Shown here: positions 34,495 to 43,458 of the stretch, one piece after another | Position numbering within the stretch: the stretch's first letter is position 1 | Layout of the letters: each line of letters begins with the position of its first letter | Origin: Coriobacteriales bacterium OH1046 | Lineage (GTDB): Bacteria > Actinomycetota > Coriobacteriia > Coriobacteriales > Atopobiaceae | DNA: 64,000 nt | Direction: 5' to 3' | Assembly (NCBI GenBank): GCA_004010535.1 | Contig: RQYE01000001.1 | Coordinates: 124,001-188,000 of the forward strand | Program-made: the position numbers and the translations under genes | Notes under the pieces: model-generated | Databases searched by the model: none | Told to the model about the DNA's origin: nothing | Seen by the model: only the letters and a program-made list of their open reading frames with translations

Positions 34495-34534
34495 GGCTTT
34501 CTCCTTGAAAAACGCCGTCCCCCTAATGATAACG

Positions 34535-34915
34535 CTAACGACAGGCTATGCAGTCCATCTCGATGAGCGCGCCCATCGGGAGGGCTGAAACGCCCACGAC
34601 ATTGCGTGCCGGGGCGGGCATGATGAACCGGGCGGCATAGATGTCGTTCACGATCTCCAAGTCATCGAGATCGGCAAGGTAGATCGTGGTCTGGGCGACA
34701 TCGTCGAGCGTGCAATCGACTTCGGCGAGGATCGCCTCGATGATGTCGATGACGCGCGCCGTCTGTTCGGCGATACCGCCTTCCACGAGCCTATAATCGT
34801 TTTCCGCCGAGATGGGGAGCTGCCCCGAGGCGAAGACGAGGCGTCCGGCGGTGGTGCCCTGCGAATAAGGACCGATGGCCTCGGGAGCCTTGCGCGCGTT
34901 GATCGCATATTTCAT
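34535..34915 (-). CDS. ridA: RidA family reactive enamine/imine deaminase
   Basis: Hydrolyses 2-aminoacrylate and related enamines made by PLP enzymes. The 126 residues have APEAIGPYSQGTTAGRLVFASGQLPI, the QTARVIDIIEAILAEVDCTLDDV helix and PAPARNVVGVSALPMGALIEMDCIA, where the Arg and Glu form the active site. The start at 34915 overlaps the stop of the aminotransferase gene by four bases. That pairing makes sense, since C-S beta-lyases release aminoacrylate. The 32 extra codons in the track ORF are not used. Confidence 0.95.
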   Translation of the reverse strand: MKYAINARKAPEAIGPYSQGTTAGRLVFASGQLPISAENDYRLVEGGIAEQTARVIDIIEAILAEVDCTLDDVAQTTIYLADLDDLEIVNDIYAARFIMPAPARNVVGVSALPMGALIEMDCIACR

Positions 34916-36132
34916 GAGCCGTTCCTCCCCTTCCGCGCCTCCTCGAAGGCGTCGGTGCCGTAGGCGCCTTCCAAACGTGCAAGCGCAGCTTCGAGCGCCC
35001 AGGTCGGGCATGCGATGTTGAAGCGCTCGAACGATGCGCCCCCCGTGCCGAACAGGGCGCCGCTGTCAAGATAGAGTTGGGCATGCGTGCGGAGGAGGCG
35101 CTCGCGGAGCCTGCAGTCCATCCCCCAAGCTGAGAAGTCAACCCATGCAAGGTAGGTGCCCTCGAGTGGGTGGACGGAAAGCCCGCCGAGCCTGCCGTCG
35201 AGGCGATCCTCGAGCAGGGTGTAATTGCGCATGAGGATGCCGATGAGCTCATCGAGCCACCCCTCGCATTCGTTGTAGGCGGCTATGAGCGCCGGATAGG
35301 CGAATGCGTTGAGTTGGAAGAGCCCCTGCGCCTCGTAGGCGGCCTTGTATGCCGACCTCAGGCCGTCTCCGGGGATGTATGCGACCGATCCCTGGGTTCC
35401 CGCAAGGCTGAACGTCTTGGAGCAGGATGTGAACACGATGATATGCCGCGCTTGGTCCGTGCTTGCAAGGGAAAGCAGCGTGCGGTGCATGTGCCCGGGC
35501 ATGATGAGATCGTTGTGGATCTCGTCGCAGAGGAGGTAGATGCCGGCATCGGAGCAGATGGCGATAAGGCGCGCGAGCTCCTCTTCCGTCCATACGCGTC
35601 CGACAGGATTATGGGGGCTGCAGACGATGATCGCCTTGGTGCGCGCATCATGGGCGAGCGTCTCGAGGCCCTCGAAATCCATGCGCCAAGATGTCCCGTC
35701 GCAGACGAGCGGATTCTCCACAAGCATGCGGCCGGTCTTCTCGATGGCCGTGGAGAAGGGATAGTAGACGGGCGGCTGGATGATTATGCCATCGCCCGGA
35801 TTGGTGCAGGCCCTGACGGCCGTGTACAGGGCGGGGACGACTCCCGGCGACGTGACGACCCACTCCTTCTCCGGTTTCCATCCGTGACGGCGTTCCTGCC
35901 ATGAGATGCAGGCATCGTAGAAACCATCTGTAGGGTCGGTATATCCGAGCGCGGTCGCATCGATAAGCCTATGCAGTGCCGCCTTGATGGGCGTGGGAGT
36001 GAGGAATTCCATATCGGCCACGCTCAACGGTATGACATCGTCCGCGACATCGGGGTTATCGGCGAGCATGGCCTCCCATTTTGATGAGCCGGTTCCGCGG
36101 CGATCGGGCAATGTGGTGAAATCATGCTCCAT
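34912..36132 (-). CDS. PLP-dependent C-S lyase / aminotransferase (PatB/MalY family)
   Basis: A 406-residue fold-type I PLP enzyme of the cystathionine beta-lyase PatB/MalY family. It starts HDFTTLPDRRGTGSSKWEAM, typical of MalY/PatB, and shows PLSVADMEFLTP, SPHNPVGRVWTEEEL, LLCDEIHNDLIMPGH and the Schiff-base Lys in TSCSKTFSLAG. It likely splits cystathionine or cysteine to pyruvate, ammonia and a thiol, releasing the enamine that the coupled RidA removes. The 65 bases upstream may hold a promoter. Confidence 0.9.
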   Translation of the reverse strand: MEHDFTTLPDRRGTGSSKWEAMLADNPDVADDVIPLSVADMEFLTPTPIKAALHRLIDATALGYTDPTDGFYDACISWQERRHGWKPEKEWVVTSPGVVPALYTAVRACTNPGDGIIIQPPVYYPFSTAIEKTGRMLVENPLVCDGTSWRMDFEGLETLAHDARTKAIIVCSPHNPVGRVWTEEELARLIAICSDAGIYLLCDEIHNDLIMPGHMHRTLLSLASTDQARHIIVFTSCSKTFSLAGTQGSVAYIPGDGLRSAYKAAYEAQGLFQLNAFAYPALIAAYNECEGWLDELIGILMRNYTLLEDRLDGRLGGLSVHPLEGTYLAWVDFSAWGMDCRLRERLLRTHAQLYLDSGALFGTGGASFERFNIACPTWALEAALARLEGAYGTDAFEEARKGRNGS

Positions 36133-36197
36133 GTGCGATCACGATCCTTTCCGGCTCGATTGGCCGAGCACAGCCCCAGCATATCGCTTGCGGTGCA

Positions 36198-37013
36198 TCA
36201 TCGTATATCCTTCAGGCCGCGTGCGCCGATAAAATCGGCCTCCGGGCGCAGCAGACCCCACGATGCGAGGGTCCGGGCATCGACCCGCACCCTGTCCTCC
36301 CGCACAAGCAGATCGGCCCAAGGAAGCTTCGAGATCGCTTGGGAAAGGGATGCGTGGCCTTGCGGGCTGGTATAGCCGAACGAGAGGAAGCTCCTGAACA
36401 AACGTGCCGAGAAGGTGGGCGGGACGAAGACGAGGAAGGAGTCGCAGGGGAGAAGGTCGAGATGCGCGAGGACGCAGGGGACGCCATCGAACGCTATGGC
36501 CGCGACCGAACCTGGGCTGGGAAGCGGCTGATCCGCGCTGTAGTCCGAGATAAGCTCGCGGGCGCGTGCGCCGCAGAGGAGCAGCGGGACGAGCAGCGGA
36601 TCCGCCTCCTCTACGGTGACGCCCGAGAAAACGGGAATGCCTCCCGCTTCCATGCCGGCGATGACGTCCATCCAACTCCTTAGGACCTCGCGGCGCCCGG
36701 CGGCATCGACGAGCACGTACTCCTGCTCCCCTCCCCTGATGATGAGGGGAATCGAGACGAGGGTCCCATCGCCGGCGAGGACGGCGGAAAACGTGCAGGA
36801 ACCGACGGCGAGGCGTTTCGAGGCCGAGAGCGCCTCCACGAAGCTGCCGGAGCGGTCTCCGGACACGAAACGGTATAAGGCCCCCGTGAGGTCGTAAAGC
36901 ACCGCACCCCGAAGCGCCTCCTCAAGGGGGATCTCATCGGGATAGGAGATCACGCGGCCATCCTCGATCGAGGCACCCAGATAGCCGTGCTCCTGCGCAA
37001 GGGGCCCTGCCAT
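36198..37013 (-). CDS. GcvT/YgfZ-like folate-binding protein
   Basis: A 271-residue protein resembling the glycine-cleavage T-protein fold: GYLGASIEDGRVISYPDEIPLEEALRGAVLYDLTGALYRFVSGDRSGSFVEALSAS matches the start of GcvT/YgfZ relatives, and EAGGIPVFSGVTVEE continues the fold. It is shorter than GcvT (~360) and no other glycine-cleavage genes are near. The real start is the ATG at 37013; the track ORF extends into the upstream gene. It may bind a folate; a role in glycine cleavage is doubtful. It starts two bases after the carboxypeptidase stop. Confidence 0.65.
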   Translation of the reverse strand: MAGPLAQEHGYLGASIEDGRVISYPDEIPLEEALRGAVLYDLTGALYRFVSGDRSGSFVEALSASKRLAVGSCTFSAVLAGDGTLVSIPLIIRGGEQEYVLVDAAGRREVLRSWMDVIAGMEAGGIPVFSGVTVEEADPLLVPLLLCGARARELISDYSADQPLPSPGSVAAIAFDGVPCVLAHLDLLPCDSFLVFVPPTFSARLFRSFLSFGYTSPQGHASLSQAISKLPWADLLVREDRVRVDARTLASWGLLRPEADFIGARGLKDIR

Positions 37014-37015
37014 GG

Positions 37016-38140
37016 TCAGATCCCCTCCCCGAACAAAGGCAGCACGAAGATGTTCATCGCAGGGATCCGGTCGAGCTCGGGCGATGCCTCGATAAGCACC
37101 GTGCCGATCCCGTGCGTCCCCTGCGTCCAGCTCACGGCACCGACTACCTGATTCGGCTCGGCGAGGATCGCGTCGCGCAGCATGGTGGACTCGAACACGA
37201 GCTCCTCCCCCGTCTGGTAGAAGCCGATGTCGGTGGTGCCGCGCGGATAGGCAGGGCACTGGAAGCGGAAATCGTAGGCGAAGGTGCGGACGTCGATGAG
37301 CCAGGATGAGGAGGCGATGCGCCGCGAGCTCCTTACCGAGTAGCCCCAGTCGAGCAACTCGATCGTGTCGGACCATCTTCCCCAGTCGCTCTCGCAGCCG
37401 AGGACGCAGGTATAGATCGTGGCGCCGTTTCTGCGGGCGGCTCCGAGGAAGCAGTATCCCGCTTTCTCGGAGCCGGTCTTGATGCCGAGGGCACCCTCGT
37501 AGGCATCGAGCAGGTAATCGGTCGAATCGAAGGTCTGGGGCATGCCGTCGGCGTATGCCTCGGTGTATCCGAGGCGCACCGTGCTGGCTATGAAGGGGTA
37601 GTTCTCGAGCGCATAGCGGCCCAAGATCGCCAGATCCCCTGCCGTCGAGTAGTGACCGTCCTCCTCGAGGCCGTGGGGATTCTCGAAATGGGTGTGCTCC
37701 AGACCGAGCTCCTGGGCCTTCTCGTTCATCAAGATGACGAAAGCGTCAAGGGAGCCCGCCACGTTCTGAGCGACATAGCAGGCGGCGTCGTTCCCCGAAT
37801 AGACGAGCATGACCTGGAGAAGCTCGCGCAGGGTCGGCGTATCGGTCGAGACGAAACCCGCCGTCTGGGAATACGGACCCAGATCCACCGGATCGATCGT
37901 GCAGGGCGCATCGAGGTCCATGCCGTTATCGAGCGCCACGATGGCGGTCATGACCTTGGTGATCGAGGCCATGCCCATCTCCTCGTCGGCATTGCTGCTC
38001 CAAAGGACATTCCCCGAGGAGTCGCAGACGATGGCGGCTTGGGCCTCGGAGATCTCGGGGGCGGTATCGAATGCCAGGGCAGGCTGCGCAAGCAAGTTGA
38101 TACCCGCGATCAGCGCGAAGATGAAGGCGCTAACCCTCAT
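37016..38140 (-). CDS. D-alanyl-D-alanine carboxypeptidase (DacF-like PBP)
   Basis: Low-molecular-weight penicillin-binding protein that trims the terminal D-Ala of cross-wall peptides. The 374 residues start with a signal peptide (MRVSAFIFALIAGINLLAQPALA). They hold the catalytic triad motifs S59-I-T-K62, S115-G-N117 and K221-T-G, and a C-terminal beta domain (~280-374). The ATG at 38140 overlaps the end of the PgsA-like gene by 11 bases; the listed longer ORF would overlap far more. No C-terminal amphipathic anchor helix is obvious. Confidence 0.93.
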   Translation of the reverse strand: MRVSAFIFALIAGINLLAQPALAFDTAPEISEAQAAIVCDSSGNVLWSSNADEEMGMASITKVMTAIVALDNGMDLDAPCTIDPVDLGPYSQTAGFVSTDTPTLRELLQVMLVYSGNDAACYVAQNVAGSLDAFVILMNEKAQELGLEHTHFENPHGLEEDGHYSTAGDLAILGRYALENYPFIASTVRLGYTEAYADGMPQTFDSTDYLLDAYEGALGIKTGSEKAGYCFLGAARRNGATIYTCVLGCESDWGRWSDTIELLDWGYSVRSSRRIASSSWLIDVRTFAYDFRFQCPAYPRGTTDIGFYQTGEELVFESTMLRDAILAEPNQVVGAVSWTQGTHGIGTVLIEASPELDRIPAMNIFVLPLFGEGI

Positions 38141-38849
38141 CGGCGCTCTTCTCGCGGATGATGCGGATGCCCTTGACGAAGTAGACGACGGCAGCGAGCA
38201 GCGAGAAGGCGAGGCCGGCATAGATGAAGAAGATGCCGAGGACCGCCGGCTGCGAATTGAGGCCGGGAAGCCAGGATACGACGACGAGGGAGAGCCCGCC
38301 GATGACAGGCCGCCCGATCAGCGTATCGCCGAAGCCGAACATGAGGAGGGCGGTTGCAAGCTTGCCGATGAAGATGACATCGACTGGACGGCGTTGGTAC
38401 TGCTGGAGGACGATGGCGCCGCCTGCGAGGCAGATATCGCGGCCGACGATGACCAGCGCGATCCAGAGGGGCAGCTCATCGGTCATGACGAGGCCGATGA
38501 CGCCTGTGAAGAGCAGGACGCGGTCCATGATGGGGTCCATGACCTTGCCTGCCCAACTGACCGTATGCGTACGGCGTGCAACCTGCCCGTCGAGGAAATC
38601 GGTGGCGGCTGCGATGATGTAGCAGGCAAGCGCGATCGGGCGGGCGTCGGCGCGGGGGAAGAGGAACAGGAAGAAGAGGGTGAGGATAAAACGGCAGAGC
38701 GTTATGAAGTTGGCGAGCGTGAAGAGCTCATCAGAAGGATTATCAGCAGTTCCAGTCGGGCTTCCGATCTCCCCCGCCAGCTGCCGCTGGGCCGTCTCGG
38801 GGTCGACGGCGCGCTTGATCTGCTCTGATACGCTCTTCTGCTCGTCCAC
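38130..38849 (-). CDS. Second CDP-alcohol phosphatidyltransferase (PgsA/cardiolipin-synthase-like)
   Basis: A 239-residue membrane protein with a ~40-residue acidic/polar N-terminal extension, then about five helices. The signature is complete: D84-x2-D87-G88-x2-A91-R92-x8-G101-x3-D105-x3-D109. It differs considerably from the pgsA at 15469, so it probably makes another phospholipid, perhaps by the PgsA-related cardiolipin-synthase route of actinobacteria. It is the first gene of a long minus-strand series with dacF, gcvT-like, patB and ridA. Confidence 0.85.
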   Translation of the reverse strand: MDEQKSVSEQIKRAVDPETAQRQLAGEIGSPTGTADNPSDELFTLANFITLCRFILTLFFLFLFPRADARPIALACYIIAAATDFLDGQVARRTHTVSWAGKVMDPIMDRVLLFTGVIGLVMTDELPLWIALVIVGRDICLAGGAIVLQQYQRRPVDVIFIGKLATALLMFGFGDTLIGRPVIGGLSLVVVSWLPGLNSQPAVLGIFFIYAGLAFSLLAAVVYFVKGIRIIREKSADEG

Positions 38850-38887
38850 GCTCTTCCTCTGCCCCGAATATGTTTACCCGAGTAGAG

Positions 38888-38919
38888 ATTGTACCCCATC
38901 TGCACATGCGCGCATGTGC
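38888..38919 (-). promoter_or_regulatory. Putative promoter of the PgsA-like operon with 18-bp palindrome
   Basis: On the minus strand a TACAAT -10 (38888-38893) lies 39 bases upstream of the start codon. The perfect 18-bp palindrome GCACATGCGCGCATGTGC (38902-38919) spans where a -35 would be, suggesting a regulator site. Confidence 0.45.
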
Positions 38920-38948
38920 GCCAGGGTCATTCATGACAAGCATGTAAG

Positions 38949-38988
38949 GATGGCGAGTATCGGCCAGAAACGATCGATACTCGCCATC
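38949..38988 (-). terminator. Hairpin at the end of the peptide-uptake operon
   Basis: A perfect 14-bp stem (GATGGCGAGTATCG / CGATACTCGCCATC, 12-base loop) begins right after the amidohydrolase stop codon. The T-run is poor, but position and strength fit a terminator. Confidence 0.65.
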
Positions 38989-40613
38989 TATTGGTCGTTT
39001 TTCTTGAGAATACGCCCTCCGAACCTATTGAAGATCTCGGTATCGCGGAGCTCTATGATACCGTTGCAGAGCAGAAGGTCGCAGCCCGTGGCGTTCATGC
39101 GCGGGGTCTTGTACTGCATCTGATCCATCTCGGGATAGCGGTAGTTGGGCAGATCGATTACAGCCACATCGGCGTAGGCACCCTCGGCGAGGCGGCCACG
39201 GCGGAGAATGCCGAAATGATCGGCTACCAGACTGGTGTTACGACGTACGATCTCCTCGTAGGCAACGCCCTTATCGAGATACATCTGCGTGAAGATGGCA
39301 TGGCTTCCGCGCCTGCGGATCTCGTACCAGTCGTAAGGATCGAAAAAATCGCCCATGATGGTGTCGGAACCCACGGAGACGTAGGGATTCTCCACGATCG
39401 AATCGCAATGGTCAATGAAATTCGACGGACAACCGGCAGCGGGAGCATTGAGCCAGAACACATAGTTCTTGTCATCGGCCATAAGATCGAGCATGCACTC
39501 GTCTTCGTCAATCCCAAGCTCTGCTGCGATGTCGCGCACGGAGCGATTCTCATAGGAAGGGTTGTCGGACATGACGATATAGACCTTGTCCTTGGATCCA
39601 GCGAAGGTGTAGTTGTCCCGCTTGATCATCTCACGACCTGCGGGGTCGTTGAGCGCACGTTTGACGCCCTCGATGCCCTCGGAGAAAAGCTCGTCGGAGA
39701 GCGCCATCGTGAAGAGGAGCATCCTCTCTTTGCCCGTGCAGTGGCCGACGGACGATGGGATGACATCGATACGGGCATGGACACCGTCCTCTTCGATGGC
39801 TCTCAAAGCGACATCGTAGGCCTCGGGGCCGCGGGCATGAGGAGCAGTGGCAAGGTGCGAGAGCTGGATCTTGGCATCGGTGCGGTGGCCGACCTCGCAG
39901 AACTCGGCAACGGACTCGGGGATGCCGATCTTGTGCCGCAGATGCGCCGCGGCAACGGCATCGTAGTCCTTGATGAAGCTCACGACCTCGCAAAGCTCGT
40001 CGGCGGAGGCATAGCGGCTGGGGACGTAGTCGAGGCCGAATGAGATGCCCCACATACCTTGGTCCATGTTATGACGGATGATGCGCTCGATCTGGGGTTG
40101 CTCAATCTCATCAGGATGGCGGTTCCACGCGCCGTGCATGACATATTGGCGGATAGAACCGTGGCCCATGAGGACGGCCTGGTTGCAGTTGCCACCCGAT
40201 TCCTGAGCAGCCTTGGCATAGCCCTCGAAATCATGCCAATCAGGCCATTCCTCGAGATAGCGCTTATGCTGGGAGAGGCTGATAAGGCCGTTGCCCAAAT
40301 AGTAGTCGAGCATCTCCTTCTTATGGCCGGGCACGATCGAGTGCGAGCAGTTGCCCGATACAAGCGTGGTCACGCCCTCGCGGATGTAGTTCTCGTAGAG
40401 ACCGTCATCGAACATCGTCCATTCCTCATGCACATGTGGATCGATGAGCCCCGGAATGACGTATTTGCCTACAGCGTCGTAGACATCGGCAGATTCCTCC
40501 TGGATATCGCCTATGGCGACGATCGTGTCGCCGATAATACCCACATCGCCGCGGAAGGCGGGTTTGCCCGTGCCGTCGACGACCATACCGTTCTTGATAA
40601 CCAGATCGTACAT
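38988..40613 (-). CDS. D-aminoacylase/dihydroorotase-type amidohydrolase
   Basis: A 541-residue metal-dependent amidohydrolase of the N-acyl-D-amino-acid deacylase family. It begins MYDLVIKNGMVVDGTGKPAFRGDVGIIGDTIVAIGDI and has the HxH site (DPHVHEEW). A metal-site Cys lies in SGNCSHS; LRH and QLSHLATAPH supply further His, and VGSDTIMGD the catalytic Asp. The last gene of a peptide-uptake operon, it likely deacylates N-acyl-D-amino acids or hydrolyses D-containing dipeptides after import. The substrate is not determined. Confidence 0.85.
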   Translation of the reverse strand: MYDLVIKNGMVVDGTGKPAFRGDVGIIGDTIVAIGDIQEESADVYDAVGKYVIPGLIDPHVHEEWTMFDDGLYENYIREGVTTLVSGNCSHSIVPGHKKEMLDYYLGNGLISLSQHKRYLEEWPDWHDFEGYAKAAQESGGNCNQAVLMGHGSIRQYVMHGAWNRHPDEIEQPQIERIIRHNMDQGMWGISFGLDYVPSRYASADELCEVVSFIKDYDAVAAAHLRHKIGIPESVAEFCEVGHRTDAKIQLSHLATAPHARGPEAYDVALRAIEEDGVHARIDVIPSSVGHCTGKERMLLFTMALSDELFSEGIEGVKRALNDPAGREMIKRDNYTFAGSKDKVYIVMSDNPSYENRSVRDIAAELGIDEDECMLDLMADDKNYVFWLNAPAAGCPSNFIDHCDSIVENPYVSVGSDTIMGDFFDPYDWYEIRRRGSHAIFTQMYLDKGVAYEEIVRRNTSLVADHFGILRRGRLAEGAYADVAVIDLPNYRYPEMDQMQYKTPRMNATGCDLLLCNGIIELRDTEIFNRFGGRILKKNDQ

Positions 40614-40655
40614 AGAATCTTACCTCGCTCTCTTGAGTACGGGTATGAATCTAGC

Positions 40656-41510
40656 TTATTCCCTGCCCTTAGGATTGAGGCAGTCGTTCAGAGCGGTTCC
40701 GAGCAGGTTGAAGCACACGACGTACACGACGACACACAGCGACGGCATGAGCCACCACCACCAGGGATTGGGACTCGAAATGACGGCGTTCTGCTGCCAC
40801 GCGCGTTTCAGGATAGTCCCCCAGCTCCAGCTGTCGGGGTCTCCGAGGCCGAGGAACGAGAGGCTCGCCTCGGTAAGGACGGCTGACGCCATGACGAGGG
40901 TCATGTTGACGAAGACGGGCCCGGATGCGTTCAGGAGCACGTGCTTGAAAAGAATTCGAAGCTGAGAAAGGCCCAGGCAGGAGGCCGCCTCGATGTACTG
41001 CATCTCGCGAATCTTAAGCGTGGAGTTCTTAGTGACACGCGCGAGCTGCGGCCATGAGAAGATGCCGAGGATGAGCGCGACGTTGATGATGGAGGTTCCC
41101 ATAACGGCCGCCATGATGATCATAAGGGGCAGCATCGGCAGCGTCATGAAGATGTCAATCGCCGCATCGATGATATCGGCGAGGATTCCGCGCGTATAGC
41201 CGCAGATGAGACCGAGTGGGATGCCGATAGCGCCTGAGATGGCCATTGCAAGCAGCGAGACATAGAGCGAGGTCCGAGCACCCCAGATAAGCTCGGAGAG
41301 GATATCAAGGCCGATATTGTCGGTGCCGAGCGGGTGCTCCATGCAGGGTGGGAGCAGTATGTCGGTAGTGTACCCCGAGGGCTTCCCGATAATCATGGGT
41401 CCGACGAAGCCTATGAGGACGATCGCCATAACGCCTATGAAGCCGATCATGCCATTACGATTGCGAACGAAGCAGTAGAGGAATCCTTTGCGTTCCTTCA
41501 TGTTAATCAC
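40656..41510 (-). CDS. Oligopeptide ABC transporter permease, OppC/DppC type
   Basis: A 284-residue inner-membrane permease with about six helices. It shows HPLGTDNIGLDILSELIWGARTSLYVSL and the EAA loop (YIEAASCLGLSQLRILFKHVLLN) that contacts the ATPases. The start at 41510 overlaps the OppB gene by eight bases. It pairs with OppB to form the channel for the peptide bound by the lipoprotein encoded at 46866. Confidence 0.95.
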   Translation of the reverse strand: MINMKERKGFLYCFVRNRNGMIGFIGVMAIVLIGFVGPMIIGKPSGYTTDILLPPCMEHPLGTDNIGLDILSELIWGARTSLYVSLLAMAISGAIGIPLGLICGYTRGILADIIDAAIDIFMTLPMLPLMIIMAAVMGTSIINVALILGIFSWPQLARVTKNSTLKIREMQYIEAASCLGLSQLRILFKHVLLNASGPVFVNMTLVMASAVLTEASLSFLGLGDPDSWSWGTILKRAWQQNAVISSPNPWWWWLMPSLCVVVYVVCFNLLGTALNDCLNPKGRE

Positions 41511-42468
41511 CCAGCTTAATACGCGGATCGAGCCAAGCGACGACGAGGTCGGTAATGAAACTCATGATAACGACGGCTACGGCCATAATCAGGAAGGCGC
41601 CCTGGAGCGTGGGATAGTCGAGAGCGTTCACGGAATCATAGACAAGGCGGCCGATGCCGGGCCATGAGAAGACGGTCTCGGTGATGGTGGCTCCGCCGAC
41701 CATGATGCCGATCTGCATGCCGATGACCGTGACCGTGGGGATGAGCGCGTTCTTCATAGCATGACGGCGTATGACGCGCTTGCGGTCGTTACCCTTGGCG
41801 TAGGCTGTGCGGATATAGTCCTCGTGCAGGACGTCTATCATGGAGTTGCGCGTATAAAGGACCGCGTTTGCAAGGTTGGTGATCGAGAGCGCTATGGCAG
41901 GAAGGATGATATGGCAGGCGACCTGTTTCACCAGTTCGAAGCCCTCGGGTGTGGGTGGCGTGTAAGCGCCTCCCGTCGGCAAGATCTTCAATCGGAACGA
42001 GAAAATGTAAAGCAGCAGGAATGCCATGAACGGAATGAAGATCGAGATGCCCATGGTGACGATAATCGAGATGATGCGATCGGATAACTTGCCCTTGCGA
42101 GAGGCGGCATACAGGCCTATGGGAATGCCGATGATGCAGACGATGAGCATAACCGCAGCGAGGAGCATGAGAGTCCACGGCAGACGGCTCATGATGTACT
42201 CTCCTACGGGGATGCGCTTCGCAAACGACATGCCCATATTGCCCATGAGCAGCTCCTTCATGTAGAGGAAATACTGCGTCATAAGTGGCTGATCGAGACC
42301 GTAGGTATGCATGAGCGTGTCGATCTGCTCTTGGCTCATCTGCGGGCTGATCATGAGTGCGACCGGATCGGATGGCATGGCGCGCACGATGAAGAACACG
42401 AGCGTGACCGAGACGAAGATCGTGAGGACGCCGCGGCCGAGGCGGCGCAGGATGTAGCGCGACATCAC
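41503..42468 (-). CDS. Oligopeptide ABC transporter permease, OppB/DppB type
   Basis: A 321-residue permease starting MMSRYILRRLGRGVLTIFVSVTLVFFIVRAMPSDPVALM, the standard OppB N-terminus, with about six helices and the EAA loop region DYIRTAYAKGNDRKRVIRRHAMKNALIPTVTVIG. Overlap with OppF upstream (four bases) and OppC downstream shows tight translational coupling. Confidence 0.95.
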   Translation of the reverse strand: MMSRYILRRLGRGVLTIFVSVTLVFFIVRAMPSDPVALMISPQMSQEQIDTLMHTYGLDQPLMTQYFLYMKELLMGNMGMSFAKRIPVGEYIMSRLPWTLMLLAAVMLIVCIIGIPIGLYAASRKGKLSDRIISIIVTMGISIFIPFMAFLLLYIFSFRLKILPTGGAYTPPTPEGFELVKQVACHIILPAIALSITNLANAVLYTRNSMIDVLHEDYIRTAYAKGNDRKRVIRRHAMKNALIPTVTVIGMQIGIMVGGATITETVFSWPGIGRLVYDSVNALDYPTLQGAFLIMAVAVVIMSFITDLVVAWLDPRIKLGD

Positions 42469-43457
42469 TCGCCCCCCTTCATATAGGGACAGCGCACGAA
42501 ATGGCCGGGCTCAACTTCGTAGAAGTCGGGCTCTACCTCAAAGCATTCGGGACGGGCCATGAAACAGCGCTGGCAAAACCGGCAGCCTTCCGGTGGGTTG
42601 ACCGCGCTTGGGATATCGCCCTCTAGAATGATACGCTCCTTGCGCGCTGCGGTCGACGGCTCGGGGATGGCCGAGACGAGCGCCTTGGTATAGGGATGCG
42701 CCCGGTCGGAAAAGAGCTGGTCATAGCGCGCGATCTCCATGACCTTGCCGAGGTACATGACGAGGATGCGATCGGAGATGTAGCGGATGACCGCGAGGTC
42801 ATGGCCGATGAAGACGTAGGTGAGGTTGAATTCCTTCTTAAGCGCATTGAAGAGGTTCAGGACTTGCGCTTGAACCGACACATCGAGTGCCGAGACGGAT
42901 TCGTCGCAGAAGAGCACGCGAGGATTCACCGCGAGTGCACGGACAATGCCGATGCGCTGGCGCTGCCCACCCGAGAACTCGTGCGGGAAGCGGTCGAAGC
43001 ATTCCGCCCGGAGGCCTACGATCTCGAGTAGGTGCCTGGTTTTCTTGACGGCTTCGTCATGGTTCCTGGCTTGGCCGTTGGCGAGCATGGGCTCGCAGAT
43101 GGCTTCGCCGATCTTGATCTTGGGGTTGAGCGATGCATAAGGATCTTGGAAGATCATCTGCAGCTCGGAATGGAGGAGCTTGCGCTTTGCGGGCGGGACT
43201 CTGAAATCAGTGATATCCTCGCCCCTGTAGATGACCGTTCCCGAGGTGACCTTGGTGAGCGCGAGGATGGCGCGGGCGAGCGTCGACTTGCCCGAACCTG
43301 ACTCGCCCACGATGCCGAGCGTTTCTCCCTCATAGAGCTCGAAGCTCACGTCCTCTACGGCATGCACGTGGCGCTGCTCCTCGAAGAATCGGGTCTTCTT
43401 GACGGGGAAGAGCTTGGTCAAGTGCTCGACCTTGAGGAGCGGCCCCCCCTTTTCCAT
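42465..43457 (-). CDS. Oligopeptide ABC transporter ATPase, OppF/DppF type
   Basis: A 330-residue ATPase with Walker A GESGSGKST, Q-loop, signature FSGGQRQRIGIVRALAVNPRVLFCDESVSALDVS and H-loop. The C-terminal oligopeptide domain has a Cys-rich GCRFCQRCFMARPECFEVEP motif, which binds an iron-sulfur cluster in DppD/OppF-type proteins. It starts one base after OppD ends. Confidence 0.95.
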   Translation of the reverse strand: MEKGGPLLKVEHLTKLFPVKKTRFFEEQRHVHAVEDVSFELYEGETLGIVGESGSGKSTLARAILALTKVTSGTVIYRGEDITDFRVPPAKRKLLHSELQMIFQDPYASLNPKIKIGEAICEPMLANGQARNHDEAVKKTRHLLEIVGLRAECFDRFPHEFSGGQRQRIGIVRALAVNPRVLFCDESVSALDVSVQAQVLNLFNALKKEFNLTYVFIGHDLAVIRYISDRILVMYLGKVMEIARYDQLFSDRAHPYTKALVSAIPEPSTAARKERIILEGDIPSAVNPPEGCRFCQRCFMARPECFEVEPDFYEVEPGHFVRCPYMKGGE

Positions 43458-43458
43458 G

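Noticed and set aside
36198-37013. Glycine-cleavage T-protein (gcvT)
   Set aside because: Too short, and gcvH/gcvP are not adjacent; only a GcvT/YgfZ-like fold is supported.
37809-38828. 339-codon plus-strand ORF opposite the PgsA-like gene
   Set aside because: Antisense shadow; low-complexity acidic stretches, no motif.
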